A DNA stretch of 64,000 nt from contig NC_083651.1 of NCBI RefSeq assembly GCF_963576545.1, positions 18,537,748 to 18,601,747 on the forward strand, in the 5' to 3' direction. Positions 1 to 12,780 of this stretch are shown one piece after another. Position 1 is the first letter of the stretch, and each line of letters begins with the position of its first letter. The notes under the pieces are model-generated. The model was given only the letters and a program-made list of their open reading frames with translations. It ran no database searches and was not told the DNA's origin. A program made the position numbers and the translations under genes. Source of the DNA: Limanda limanda (lineage: Eukaryota > Chordata > Actinopteri > Pleuronectiformes > Pleuronectidae).

Positions 1-403
1 CACCCCGCGTCGTAAGTGGCGACATGCACCTGTAAGGACGAAAACGACAACGAAGAAGAAGGTACCTTCTTCCCGCCTGTGCTTGCTGAAGAAGGTGAAG
101 CTCTCCATGCGCGTGGATCGTGCTGCTGCGTGTAGTACTAGGGACGGTTGTTTGTTTGAACGCGAGCTCACCGGACCTGTGCACCGGACGAACGGCGAAA
201 GCGAGCGCACCGGACCTGTGCACCGGACGGACGGCGAAAGCGAGCGCACCGGACCTGTGCACCGGACGGACGGCGAAAGCGAGCGCACCGGACGGACGGG
301 ACACGGGAGCCGCCACGGACGAAGCGGGGGTCCCGCTTCTTTATCGGGCAGAGGAGAGAGGAAGGCGGTGGCGCAACGGCTGCGGTGCAGTTAGCTTAAT
401 CAG
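1..403 (+). other. CpG-rich 5' exon (probably non-coding) of the SAMD3-like gene
   Basis: This stretch is GC- and CpG-rich, unlike the AT-rich DNA that follows, and it ends in CAG followed by GTGAGT (404-409), a consensus splice donor. The next good acceptor is TGCCACAG at 988, in front of the SAMD3-like coding exons, so the simplest model is a first exon joined to them by a 585-bp intron. Two overlapping frames stay open for about 100 codons because the internal repeat unit is a multiple of three. Their translations, rich in Gly, Arg, Ser and Glu, match no domain I know, and the downstream start at 1004 has an in-frame stop before it, so I treat this exon as 5' UTR. The true 5' end may lie left of the window. 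Confidence 0.5.
164..302. repeat. 39-bp tandem minisatellite in the first exon
   Basis: Three full 39-bp units (164-202, 203-241, 242-280) are followed by a partial fourth. Units two and three are identical as read; unit one differs at a few bases. The core words are GCACCGGACCTGTGCACC and GGACGGACGGCGAAAGC. The period is 13 codons, so all three frames stay open across it, giving for example a repeated GPVHRTDGESERT. It is CpG-rich and sits inside the presumed 5' UTR. Confidence 0.9.
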
Positions 404-988
404 GTGAGTGCTAGATAGCTAATACTAGCGACGCCATTTTAGCTTACCTGCTACACATGGTGGAAAGCGTGTGTTTGAATTTGAAGTGGCTCTCGGTGAG
501 ACGTTAACCAGTCCATCGACATTTTTCATCTATTACTTACGTATTAATTACTCTAGGTGCAATGCAAACTTTTTTCATTGACAACTTTTTTTTGAAAATG
601 CAGTGTTTGTCAGCACATGAAAGCATTAACTACATCTGTTTTATATTTTTCACTTAAGGGGCTGTTTGTGAGCAGTGAGGACCAGTCAAGACCAGTCAGG
701 TACACATTTTCAGCTTTCACTTTTAGTTCCCCCCCCAATAAATAATCGCATTTATACCCGTGACAAAGGCACCAATAAATGAATGTGCGACTCGGACATA
801 TTAATTTCCATAATGTAGGTTTGCTGATCAGAAAGGAACATTGCACAAACACTGACATGTGGCCTAAATGTCATCCATTTTAAAGAAACAGTCTGAAAAT
901 ACCTAATTGGTATAAATAGAAATAGTTATATTTGTGAAATACCAGTCAAACTTAAATCAATTGTCTGTTTCTGTTTGGTATGCCACAG
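404..988 (+). other. Intron 1 of the SAMD3-like gene
   Basis: The region between donor GTGAGT at 404 and acceptor TTGGTATGCCACAG ending at 988 is AT-rich and has no supported exon. The duplicated AGACCAGTCA-type words near 680-700 are too short to call a repeat. The 82-codon open frame on the opposite strand (610-858) has no recognisable content. Confidence 0.45.
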
Positions 989-1003
989 GAAAACTAAGAC
1001 GAT

Positions 1004-2693
1004 ATGTTATTTGCTAAATACCTGTGTACCTGTCGCCAGGTTCTGGTAACAGAAATGATGAAGACGAAGCAGAATGCATCCCTTGTTATGAAAAAGATGG
1101 ATATGACATTGGCACTACGGAGAAAAGAAGTTGTCAAAAACAAGCCTCCCATCGACCAGATGTTACAGCGATGGCCAGCTCTTTTCACAGAAAGCCAGGT
1201 GTGTATGACTTGAGTGTTCACAAAAATGATTCAATGACTTTGTGTCTTGTGTATTGTAGAAAAAAATACTCAGCCCTAGGTTTTATATACGACCATCTAG
1301 GAGTGGTTAACCAAATCTGGTGTAAATGGTCACAGATTAGGTCATTCTAACATGGGCTCATACATTGTTTGCTTTGTAATATGTTTCAAGTCTATTGCGA
1401 GTTCAACCGAGTGGTGGGGCAGGGTCTCAGAGAGAACTTCTTTGATGCACTTGACCGTTTCTCTCCAAGCCTGATGGACCTCTTTAGGAAAAAGAGGGGC
1501 GTCACCGGCCAGATTTTGACTGACGTTCTCCATAAGACAAAGGTGAGTTGAAATGTCTACACCTCCTTCTCTCTTCCCTGCTCTTCAATTCTTTTCGGTC
1601 AATTTGCTCTCTGCTATCCTTTCCTTTTTCTCATCACTCTTCTTTCATCTCCATTGGTTAATCTTTGTCCTGCACTTTCCAGTGCTGGGAAATGCAGTAA
1701 GGGGATTGAAAAATTAAGACTATGCAGATATTAAATGAAAAAAACTTGACTATCCGTATTAACAAACTGTGTTTAATTGTTATATTCTACGTCCACTATC
1801 TTCCAGGTCAATGAGCCAACACACATAAGGTGCCTCATTCTTCGGGGATTGCCGGTCATCTTGGGGGATGATCCCAGTGCATTCTTCAGGAACTGCTCTG
1901 TAAGTAACTTAATTTGTTTTAAATGTTTGAGAGGCATAGGTTTTTTCATTTTAAGCCATTGTTAAAGACTGCTACACATTTTTTAAATAATTTGAATAGA
2001 ATTGGACAATTTGGCTAAACAATTTGCAGTGCTGCTTTTATTCGTCATCATGCTTAAAAGATGTGGAAAAACTGCTCTCAGAAATTAAAGTCCTATTAGT
2101 CTTTCGATATTTGACTTTTTTAGGTGAGGCGTTGTGAGTGTGCTTGTTAAGGAGTTCGTGTACATTTCTGGGAGCAGTATTTGACATCTTTTCAGTATGA
2201 CTGTGACTGAAGGCGGGTAAACTTGCCTGAGCTGACTAGCAGCAAAAAACACATAAGGTGTGTGAAGTCAGTTTAATCAGTTACTGTCTGTGCTGTTTAT
2301 GTTGTGCAGCACTTTTCATATTACTCTACATAATCTAGGTTGCATAATTATGTCCTCTGCTTGTCTATTTGTTTCTTGCTCTGTTAGGATGTAAATGACA
2401 ATGGCCCATAGAGTCAAACTGCAGTGGGAATCATCTGCATGGATGAGGAAAATACAACTCCACTCAACCCATCCAAAGTAGGCATCATCTTGGAAGGGAG
2501 CGTGATGATGGACAACCTGGCAAACCTACCTCAGGCCTTCTGCATTCTTTTTGGACTAATTTATGCCCTGCACCTCGATTACCCTAAGTACATGAAAAAC
2601 ACTTTCAACTTTGTTCAGCAGGTAATGCTCGACCTTGGAAGAAGTGCGCTGACACCGAAAATGCAATCGCTGAAAAATCAGCTTGCATTGTAA
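1004..2693 (+). CDS. SAMD3-like teleost protein (C-terminal domain), four coding exons, possibly disrupted
   Basis: Coding exons are 1004-1202, 1391-1542, 1807-1899 and 2412-2693 (alternatively 2388-2693), with donors GTATGA (1203), GTGAGT (1543) and GTAAGT (1900). Joined from the ATG at 1004 they give 726 nt, 241 residues plus TAA. The product matches, from memory, the C-terminal region of fish proteins annotated as sterile alpha motif domain-containing protein 3-like: LRRKEVV and RWPALFTESQ in exon 1, EFNR and ALDRFSPSLMDLF in exon 2, LRGLPVILGDDPSAFF in exon 3, VMDNLANLPQA, LFGLIYALHLDYPK and MKNTF in exon 4. No SAM or catalytic domain is visible and the biochemical role is unknown. The start is uncertain: TAA at 995-997 lies in frame just upstream, and a weaker acceptor ending at 1039 could join an unseen upstream exon. 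With the stronger acceptor (2387) an in-frame TAG appears at 2409-2411, so this could be a decaying copy. The family is strongly expanded in fish. Confidence 0.75.
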
Positions 2694-2952
2694 AACACAC
2701 ACTCACACACTCTCGCACTCTCGCTCTTCATATCTCTTTCTCTGTGATGCTCTTATGTTCCCACCTTGCCCTGCCAGTGTCTCGCTCTCTTTTTTCCTTC
2801 TGCTGCTGTTTAGCCCGAATCCAGAAGCGTCAGCAGTTTGTGCAGCGGCCCGTGTTTTGGATTATGGTGTGTGTGTTTGCATTTTTTTGTGCTACGTAAA
2901 TGTAACGTAGATCTACATGTTTAAATGTTGCACATGTAGGAATACATGTTTG

Positions 2953-3072
2953 CAGTTTTGCACAGTTTGATGGCATTTTGTACAGTTTTATAGCATTTTG
3001 CACAGTTTTATGGCCTTATGCAGTTTTATGGCATTTTGCACAGTTTTATGGCATTAGCACTGTTATGATGGT
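2953..3072. repeat. 20-bp tandem repeat (GCATTTTGCACAGTTTTATG)
   Basis: About six head-to-tail copies of a 20-bp unit are seen, one shortened to 18 bp, with the last copies diverged (GCATTAGCACTGTTATGATG). They lie in the presumed 3' UTR of the SAMD3-like gene. The unit length is not a multiple of three, so the repeat is not coding. Confidence 0.85.
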
Positions 3073-3423
3073 ATTTGCACTATTGGCAGTGCTTGTTTTT
3101 TGATATTTGCACTGACCTCAGACTTTCACCTTTTCTACAGACTTTAATTTAAATGGTTTCAATAATTCTCTGTTAAATGCACTTTATCCTTATCACTGAC
3201 GTCAAAGACCACATTGAAATGTTGTCTGGTGCGCATGTGCACGCATTTTTTCCATGTCTGAAGGCAAATGACTGCTGATATGTTGATTTACGCTAAGGCG
3301 TAAAAAGTTGTACTTTTTTTTGTTGTATTTCATGATCATTCCATTTTCTGTGGTTGTTCTAGCTACCAGCAGCACTGTTAGGTTTTAAAAGATAAAGTTT
3401 ACCTGTTATTGTATGTTCAAATG

Positions 3424-3429
3424 AATAAA
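3424..3429 (+). promoter_or_regulatory. Candidate polyadenylation signal AATAAA
   Basis: A canonical AATAAA is followed about 15-25 nt later by T-rich sequence (TTACATTTTTGTC). It is the first well-placed signal after the tandem-repeat 3' UTR and would close the transcript near 3445. Confidence 0.45.
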
Positions 3430-3449
3430 ACTGAAAAATGTTACATTTT

Positions 3450-3822
3450 TGTCATTAAATTATTTTATCCTAGTTTAACAAATTCTAAAAGAAAAGAAAA
3501 TATCTCACTTTAACTTAACAAAACTAAGTAGAGTAATAAGGAAGAGTATTTGATATCACAAATGATTTAAAGTTAAATCAACTCATTTTTTCAATTTACA
3601 CAACTTAACATTTTCAGGCCTATTTACCCAAATATTTTAAGTATATAAAATTACTGACTACAACTGTTTTTAAGTTAAATCGATTTGGCATTTAGTGCAT
3701 TGAACTTAAAATAACAAGTTAAATCAACTCAAGTTTTCATTTTCCATTACTCAAATTTTTTAGGGCAACCTATTTCCTCAAATTTTTTAAGTAAACTCTA
3801 CTACTCCGGGCTTACAGTGTAG
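3450..3822. mobile_element. AT-rich teleost dispersed repeat, probable non-autonomous DNA transposon
   Basis: The region is built from variations on AAGTTAAATCAACT and ACTCAAATTTTTTA and ends in TTAAGTAAACTCTACTACT followed by CTTACAGTGTAG. I recognise this from memory as a common fish intergenic repeat whose ends read CACTGTA/TACAGTG. The left end is not clear and no target-site duplication could be fixed. Confidence 0.45.
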
Positions 3823-3962
3823 GTGTGAATGTGAGAGTGATGGTTGATCGCTCTCGGCCCTGCGATTCGCTGGCGACCTGTTCAGGGTGTATCCCTCCCA
3901 GCTGGGATTGGCTCCAGCCAGCAACCCCCAAAGGATAAGTGGTATAGATAATGGATGGAAGG
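3820..3962 (+). mobile_element. 3' end of a teleost LINE or LINE-tailed SINE
   Basis: The consecutive words GGTGTGAATGTGAGAGTGA, CTGGCGACCTGTTCAGGGTGTA, CAGCTGGGATTGGCTCCAGCC, AGGATAAGTGGTATAGATAA and a closing TGGATGGA correspond to the familiar 3' tail shared by abundant fish LINE/SINE copies. Assignment to the L2/Maui-like group is inference. The copy abuts the AT-rich repeat on its left. Confidence 0.7.
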
Positions 3963-6269
<2,307 letters not shown>

Positions 6270-6311
6270 TAGGCCCGACTGCTGGAAACTACCCTGGCCT
6301 CCGTTCCATCA
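6270..6311 (+). other. Candidate 42-nt microexon
   Basis: A long polypyrimidine tract (about 6225-6267) ends in CCCCCTCAG. Forty-two bases later the sequence reads ATCA followed by GTAAGTAAAA, a near-perfect donor. The interval is a multiple of three. In the frame that keeps two bases of a split codon it reads GPTAGNYPGLRSI without a stop; another frame is also open and the third has TAG at its first codon. I cannot assign the peptide to a protein. It could belong to an unseen gene spanning the window, or be a chance pairing of splice-like sites. Confidence 0.22.
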
Positions 6312-9300
6312 GTAAGTAAAACCCCTTTTATGATGGTTTATCTTTTTTTTATGCTGCATCTGGGACGACACTCTATCAATTAAGCCAGCAGGCCAGTCAA
6401 GGTGTTGCCTCATATCCTTCATGCCTCCAGCGCATAACGCTTTCCAGCCCCCGTGTGTGGTCCTACCCATGAATCTTAATCTCATACCCAAACAGTTGCC
6501 ATCAATTATCCTGGCTTCTGCTGCTAACTCTTCCCCCTAGCTCCCATTTTTCCCCATTAAAAAAAAAAGGCCCTTTTTCCCCCCAACACTGTGATGGAAT
6601 TGCCTCGCTCGCTTGCCCGGGAAATGATTTCTCAGCAGGCTTTTGGAAGCCGTGCTTTCCACAAGTGGAAGGTGGTAATGTATACATTTGTGTATTCCTG
6701 TGCTTACTGTACATGTGCCTGCACAGATATGCACCTCCGCTGGTGGGCTGATTGTGCAGTGGTTTTCCTATTAATGGTTTATCCCCCGTCAATTTCCACA
6801 AAATGTTTGTGGGTAGACAGCTCACCAGGCAGGAGAGAGCTCAGCCGTCTCCATAGCATCAAGACAGAAAAATTGAATATGAATTGAACGGTGCAGATTT
6901 GATGCAAAGCACAACACAGACGATGCAGTCAGATTTCAAATCCTGCCATTTACACTAAACGTCATTATCTAAGGACACCTGGTGATTTTGCTTAGTTTCT
7001 TTCTCGTGTGATGTTTGCTCCCAAAGCTGATCTTCTTCCCAGGACAACAGAGATAGGTGTTGGCACTGTTTGCACTGTAAACTGCAATGAAGAATGTACG
7101 TCAGCAAAACCAAACAACCCCACCGGAAATGCATGGCACAGCTCAGCGAATCTACGGTTTGCAACCACTGAGCAGCCAAGAACGCCACACGCATCATAGT
7201 GGTCACTAAACAAAGGAGAGACCACAACGTCACTAGTCTTCTACTCACAAAGGTGCTTCAACAGAGGCATTTCTCTAAAAAAAGGGACAGACCCAAGAAC
7301 ATAACCGAGTTATCACAAGGAGAAAGTGAAGGCACACTCTGCAACTAAAGAGAAAGTGCCATCACAGGAGATTTCACATTCTCTTTCCTAAGAAGGAAAA
7401 GCACCCTTCTTGTTTAAGTTCCTTATTTGACCTTATCTCGATAAATAAACTCTACATGTTATAAAGTTGAATCTGTAGGCGACGGACTGAAAGCTCTTCT
7501 GTTTCTTTCTAGCTTGACTAATCATGTTTGAGCAGGTTTTGGTTGCCCGCAGGTAAACAGTCCCGGTGGAGATAAAAACAGGTGGAATACATTGACTGAA
7601 ATAAATAGGTTATTTGCTTTTTACTTTATCTGTATTCATATGCACATAGCTGTTTATGTGTGAAAAGTCATCTGGACCTATACCATCTAAAATTGGTGTC
7701 ACTTTTTGTGTTCTGTGTAGAGAACAGTTCGACTAATGATAAAAGAAACCAGTCGGACCATAATCTGCGTGGAAACCCCAAGATACTGGACATCGCCCCC
7801 AGAGTCTTCAATCCGGCTCCAAGATTGAATTTTACCACCAACAACAGAAGAAATTGTTCCGATTTCGGAGAGCGCCGTCATGCAATTGGCCATTTTAGTT
7901 TTTCTTGTGAAGAAAAACAAAAGATCCCTTGATGCAGCGTCAATTCACAACAATACCATCAATATCACGTCTTGATCCACCAGCAAGCATCTCTGGGTTT
8001 CCCCTCCTCTCTCAGCCTGTCAGGTAACAGCGTGATTTCTAACATGTTACAACAGTCATGTCTGAAGCTGTCAGCACCGTGAGATAATGTATTCCATTAA
8101 ACTGCTGGAACACAGTGACAAGCAGAAAGGATTCATATTTATGTGTGATGTGTCGAGATGACAGGAAGACGATGGAGGAGGAATCTCTGGGCGCATTAGT
8201 GTTTCCCATTGGTCCTTTTCCTGAGATACCTTTGCTGATAAAACAATATATAATCAGGTTTACAAAAGAGTTTTTATCATTTTTTTTGTTTCAATTACAT
8301 TTAAATTATAAATCAACCAGTAAAACATGACAAACTACATCATATTTTTTGTTAAATATTTGATTTGAGTCACACAACAAAATTAAAGTGTTGCCCTCTG
8401 ACACGTAGACAATTTTTTTTGTCAATTATGCATGTAAATCTACAAAAATATCTTAATAAAATAGTTTTTGTAATTTAAAAACAGATTATATTCATAATTT
8501 TTTGCTCAATTATTTTTTTCATCTGGATCTCAAAATTTACATGTACATGTATTTTTTTTAAATTGTTATGTCTAGTAAAACAATGTTAGATTACCTGACT
8601 CAGATTAAGAAGTTTAATTGATTCTACCTGTAGTGGGGATCATAGTTTAAATCTTAAAATGCTGTTTCATGCACGTTTAACTACTCTCTCCTGCTACTGA
8701 CAGCTCACAGTTGAGAGTGACAGAAAACCTGAGCAGAGAGACAGCAGCATGTCATAGAACATGGCTCTCCGGTCCCATTTCAACTTAAAACTTCCTGGTG
8801 TGTGTCTCCGACCAATTGTGCGTATCAGACATCCACATGGCTGTCCTTCCTCCGAGCAGAGTACAGCCACACAGGAGCTGCTTGTGATTCCGCCGTCCTT
8901 GTCAGCTTGCATTCCTGTTAACTTGCAGCAGGACCACCTTTTCATCACGCCCCAGATCGATTATAATTTGTTTTAAAGCTTAGCGGATAAATGTAAATAG
9001 CCAGCTGCTGACGCTTAAAAAGATATAAGCTAACACCCAGGCAGGCCGAGCAATCCGCTGGGATGCAGATAGTGAATTCAGTGTTGCCTGTAATCTATGT
9101 TCTTATTAGGGGAGCGAGCAAATACATCTGGTAATAAGATATCAGGCTCAGCCATAAATTACTAGGCAGCACAGAGCTGCGGTGGTCAGGCAGAATGAAT
9201 TGTGCTGTCACTGTGTGTGTAAACATATATGTAAGTTGTCGTAAACAGAATGCATTACAATTTGTGTTTGCTAGGGTAACACTAAAGAATACTCCCTGGT

Positions 9301-9479
9301 AGATGAAAAGAGAGTTAAAGGGTTTATTTCTTATCTTAATCTTTTTATTATACATAGTTCTACGACATTATTATTTAATATGTTCAAGGTTTAGGTAGGG
9401 GAGGTCTGGTATATTACAAAAAAGCCAACCTGTCTATTTATGATTTAGCAAAACCACAGACTTGTGTTACCTTAACCAA
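6312..9479. other. Intergenic, no supported gene
   Basis: AT-rich sequence with short A/T homopolymers (8280-8300, 8410-8420, 8510-8560). The open frames here (for example 6502-6825 -, 6955-7248 -, 7660-7932 +, 8694-8948 -) lack recognisable motifs and splice support. The block 10-20 bases either side of 8700-8990 is more complex but carries nothing I can name. Confidence 0.45.
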
Positions 9480-9890
9480 AGTGGTTTTGTTGCCTATACA
9501 ACAGACGGGACTGTAGACCTGAAACCAGTCTCTGCATTGTGTGAGGGAGTAGATTGTATATGAAGATGGACGATGGCTGTTCACTTCCTCCCACGATCCA
9601 GAAATGAAGCTAAAACATTCTAGAAACCAAAAATGCCTTCTTGCACATTTGGAGACACAGTCTGCGAAGTCCTGTTCTAGGTCCAAATGAAACACGATCG
9701 ACCAATAGCGACTCAATTTCAGCTGTAAATCATAACATTTAATTTTTAAGCATTAAAGCAAAAATCCATAAAAACATCAAACAAGTGCATTGACTTTTTT
9801 GTTTCGTCCATGTCCCATTCATTGACATGGAGGAGGATCAAGCCACTGTGGTGTCACTTTTGGGGAGCAGTCATTTGGTCCATTTCAGCC
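9480..9890. mobile_element. Probable teleost dispersed repeat remnant
   Basis: The order of words GACTGTAGACCTGAAACCAGTCTC, TATATGAAGATGGACGA, CACTTCCTCCCACGATCCAG, CGACCAATAGCGACTCAATTT, CATCAAACAAGTGCATTGAC and GGGGAGCAGTCATTTGGTCC resembles a multicopy fish repeat I know from memory. No terminal repeats or target duplications could be fixed. Confidence 0.4.
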
Positions 9891-10560
9891 TATGTAGGAA
9901 ATACCTGTACTCCCTTCCATTAAAAAATATAGTACTTCATTCATTAAAAAAAATATCCTCACTGAACATAATCTAATTAGTAATTACATTGATCGCAACA
10001 TCGAAAAATGTTGTCAGGGCACAGAACTGCCTTTTCTTTTCACATTTTATTTCCTACTTTGACAAGAAAACTGTCTCAGTCCTCTTTTCTTCCTGAGTAC
10101 TTTCAATTTCCTCTCATTATAACCTCCTGCTTCATAATATCCTGTCGATATCACCTCATGTAGCGTTTTATTGGGTGGGAAAGTGTCACTGTTCAGTCTG
10201 TCGGAGATGACAAGATGACAAACGCCGTCTCCAAGACCTTTTCCTCAGCTCGACAAACAAGTCCAAAGGGGAACAAATGGTGGCAAGAAAATATCAAAAC
10301 ATATATAAAATATATAAATAGCAAAACTGGCCAGTTAAAAGATTTAAATTTAACAATGGCACTAGAATATGTGTCAAAGATCCTGTAAATGAGCAGCATC
10401 TTTGTGATGGTTTTTAACATATGCATCTGTTTTTTTGGCATATTTTAACTTATCATGTAGATCCAGACCACCATGCAATGAGAGGATACAGCATAGAGAG
10501 GAGGCAGGGGGGGGTGGGGGGGGGGTGGAGATGATGAATATTTTGCATCGTGAAACAACA
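9891..10560. other. Intergenic, nothing recognised
   Basis: AT-rich DNA with a G-rich stretch at 10507-10526. No motif or exon was recognised. Confidence 0.45.
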
Positions 10561-11290
10561 AGGCCCTCCTGTTTAAATGTCCTCGTCCAGTGAACTCGAA
10601 CAAACAGCCTCAGCTTCTGCTGCTTCCGTACGATTTTTAGCTGTTTGTTCAGCTCGTGCACGGGTAGATGCATCCTTGGTAGAATGTGTACACATGGGAA
10701 TCTCCCTGGTTATTCATTAATTTGTGCGCTGGTGGCCCGTTGTGTAATTGTTTCTTCCACCATGCGCACTGGAGGCGTCTGGCCAGAGGAACTAAGTATT
10801 AATTCTCCCCCCGGCCACAGCCAAGGGATTAGGTGTGCTTTCCCCTGGCAAGGCTGTTTGGCAGCCACACTTATCTTCAGCGACTTACAAGGCTTATTGA
10901 ACATTAGCATGCAATTATCTTTGATGGTCTAACTTTCCTGCTGGCTGACAACACCCAATGATTTCCCTGCTAGGGCTTTTCTGCGGGGGATGATATGAAT
11001 ATCAAGGTGCAAGGAAAGCAGAGAAAATAAAAATGTCATCCGGCTGAAATGGACTCTCCATAAAGCTGGTGGCACATGAGAACACGTTTAATATCCTGAT
11101 TGCTTTTGAAATGCTTTGTGTCGTTCATCATGCGCAGCTATGGATTTCAGATTGTTGTGCCTCTCACTTGTCGATATGCTGGAAGTCAAGGCCCACGGTG
11201 TGCAGGGAGGAGTTATCACCAGTGGTGCCACACGGTAGAACAGCCTGTGCCACACACACACATTCATCACCATATGACATTTTTTTAAAT
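10560..11290. promoter_or_regulatory. Candidate conserved non-coding block
   Basis: About 700 bp of balanced, non-repetitive sequence stands out from AT-rich, low-complexity flanks. It contains AT-core homeodomain-type words (TTATTCATTAATTTGTGC, TTAGCATGCAATTATC) and TAAAGCTGGTGGCACATG-type complex words, with no coherent reading frame or splice pair. Its texture resembles vertebrate developmental enhancers; conservation itself cannot be seen here. Confidence 0.3.
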
Positions 11291-12340
11291 GGCACCAATT
11301 TCACTTTCATCAAGATCCTTCAATTACTGTGCGAGGTGAGAAACAAGAAGTCTCTTCCATCTTCTTCTCTGTGACCATAACATTACAGAGGTGCACATCG
11401 AAATTGTTAAAATATTGGATGTATATCCAACTAATCTATATCGCTTCAAATTTTAAGATATATTAAACGAATGTACGTTTTGCAACAATGAAAAAAATAT
11501 ATAATTTCACATTTTAAAGATAGGAATTATAACATTCAGTTCATTGTCCTATTGTCTATGAATGCAAAATGGCCAACAATGTCGACAATATCTCAGGTTT
11601 TCTATGAAAATCTTAACAATATATCAAGACTCTTGTAGAAATGGAAAAAATATTTTAATATATTATAATGACATTACATACTATTTTGAATGTAATTGAC
11701 CTACATGACATGTTTATTTAATCACTTTGATTGTATATATTCGTCGTTGATTACATATCTGCAATCTTTGAACATATAATTTTTTTTTAATTTGAAATTA
11801 AACCCATTCACACACTAATGTTTTCTGAAAATATGCAATAATACAAAAATACATACCCTAAAAATCCAACTGTACTTATAATCATAGAGTTCAATATGCA
11901 ATTCAGATCTTTCCTATAGCGCCTCAAGGTAGCATGATATTATTTATTATTTAGTAAGTCAGTCAACAAACAGCTTGAGGCCAGGTGTACACTCTGATGT
12001 GCTCGGTCTTATCCTCGGTTTTATTAACACGGGAGATGTCTTTTACTTTCACTGTAGACGTCTGATTTCAGGAACATTTTCAAGTAGCTGCAAATATATA
12101 ATACGGGTCTTACAAATAGACGCAGCTGTGTGCAACAGTCCCGGATACAGGCGGCCCCCTGCAGATGTGACGCAATCTGTGAAATAGAGCTACTTCTACA
12201 GCACGTATAGACAGTGATCCCCTCCACTTATCCAGCGCCTGCATCTCCCACACACCGTAAAGCTGTGCTAATGCCAGACTGGTTTTCCGGAAACCACTAA
12301 TAGTTTTATCAGCGCCCGAGTCGGTTTTCCCTCCGTCTTG
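11291..12340. other. AT-rich intergenic sequence
   Basis: Strongly AT-rich, especially 11400-11900, with many short A and T runs. It contains no gene, repeat family or regulatory signature that I can support. Complexity rises after about 11960. Confidence 0.5.
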
Positions 12341-12780
12341 ATTACTTCAAAGCCCCCAGACGCCACCAATTAGAGCGGCAACTCCACTCCACAACTCTCC
12401 TCCCGCTTTGGAGCGTTTAATTCCCTCAAACCTCTTTCTTTTCCCATCCTCTGTCCGTCAACCCATTTCCTCTGATTGCCTTTTTCGCTCACTGCCCATG
12501 TAAAGTCGTCTCCCTGTGAGAACGAGCGGGAGCGGAGATCAATTCTCTCCCTCATCAGCATTCAATATGTAGTCAATGGCGAGAAATGAAGAGGACGCAG
12601 CTCTATTGATGATTGAGGGGATGTTGTCACACCTGATTTTCTCTTTATATCTTGTTCACCTGGGGCCCTGTGATAACATTGGTATCGATTCCAACTAGCC
12701 AGTGTCGGCTGATTCAATAACGGCTGGGGTGTCGCTGGAATCAAAGGCAATTACATTTATGCACCCGTTTTACTGTGGCT
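12340..12780. promoter_or_regulatory. Candidate conserved non-coding block
   Basis: Non-repetitive block with a pyrimidine-rich left half and a right half containing TCTATTGATGATTGAGGG, TGTGATAACATTGGTATCGAT and CAAAGGCAATTACATTTATG. These include TTGAT, ATCGAT and AATTA cores typical of HNF6/Cut, Pbx/Meis and homeodomain sites. There is no consistent reading frame. The enhancer interpretation is inference. Confidence 0.3.

Larger units (their letters stand above)
2694..3450 (+). other. Presumed 3' UTR and end of the SAMD3-like transcript
   Basis: AT-rich sequence between the TAA stop and an AATAAA signal. It begins with a short CA-rich patch and a pyrimidine-rich stretch (2700-2800), then contains a 20-bp tandem repeat. 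No further coding match is visible. The 75-codon open frame at 2683-2910 is a low-complexity His/Ser/Leu translation and is not a gene. Confidence 0.4.

Noticed and set aside
83..407. 95- and 103-codon frames in the first exon as coding sequence
   Set aside because: Open because of the 39-bp repeat in two frames at once. An in-frame stop precedes the SAMD3-like start, so they do not join the main frame.
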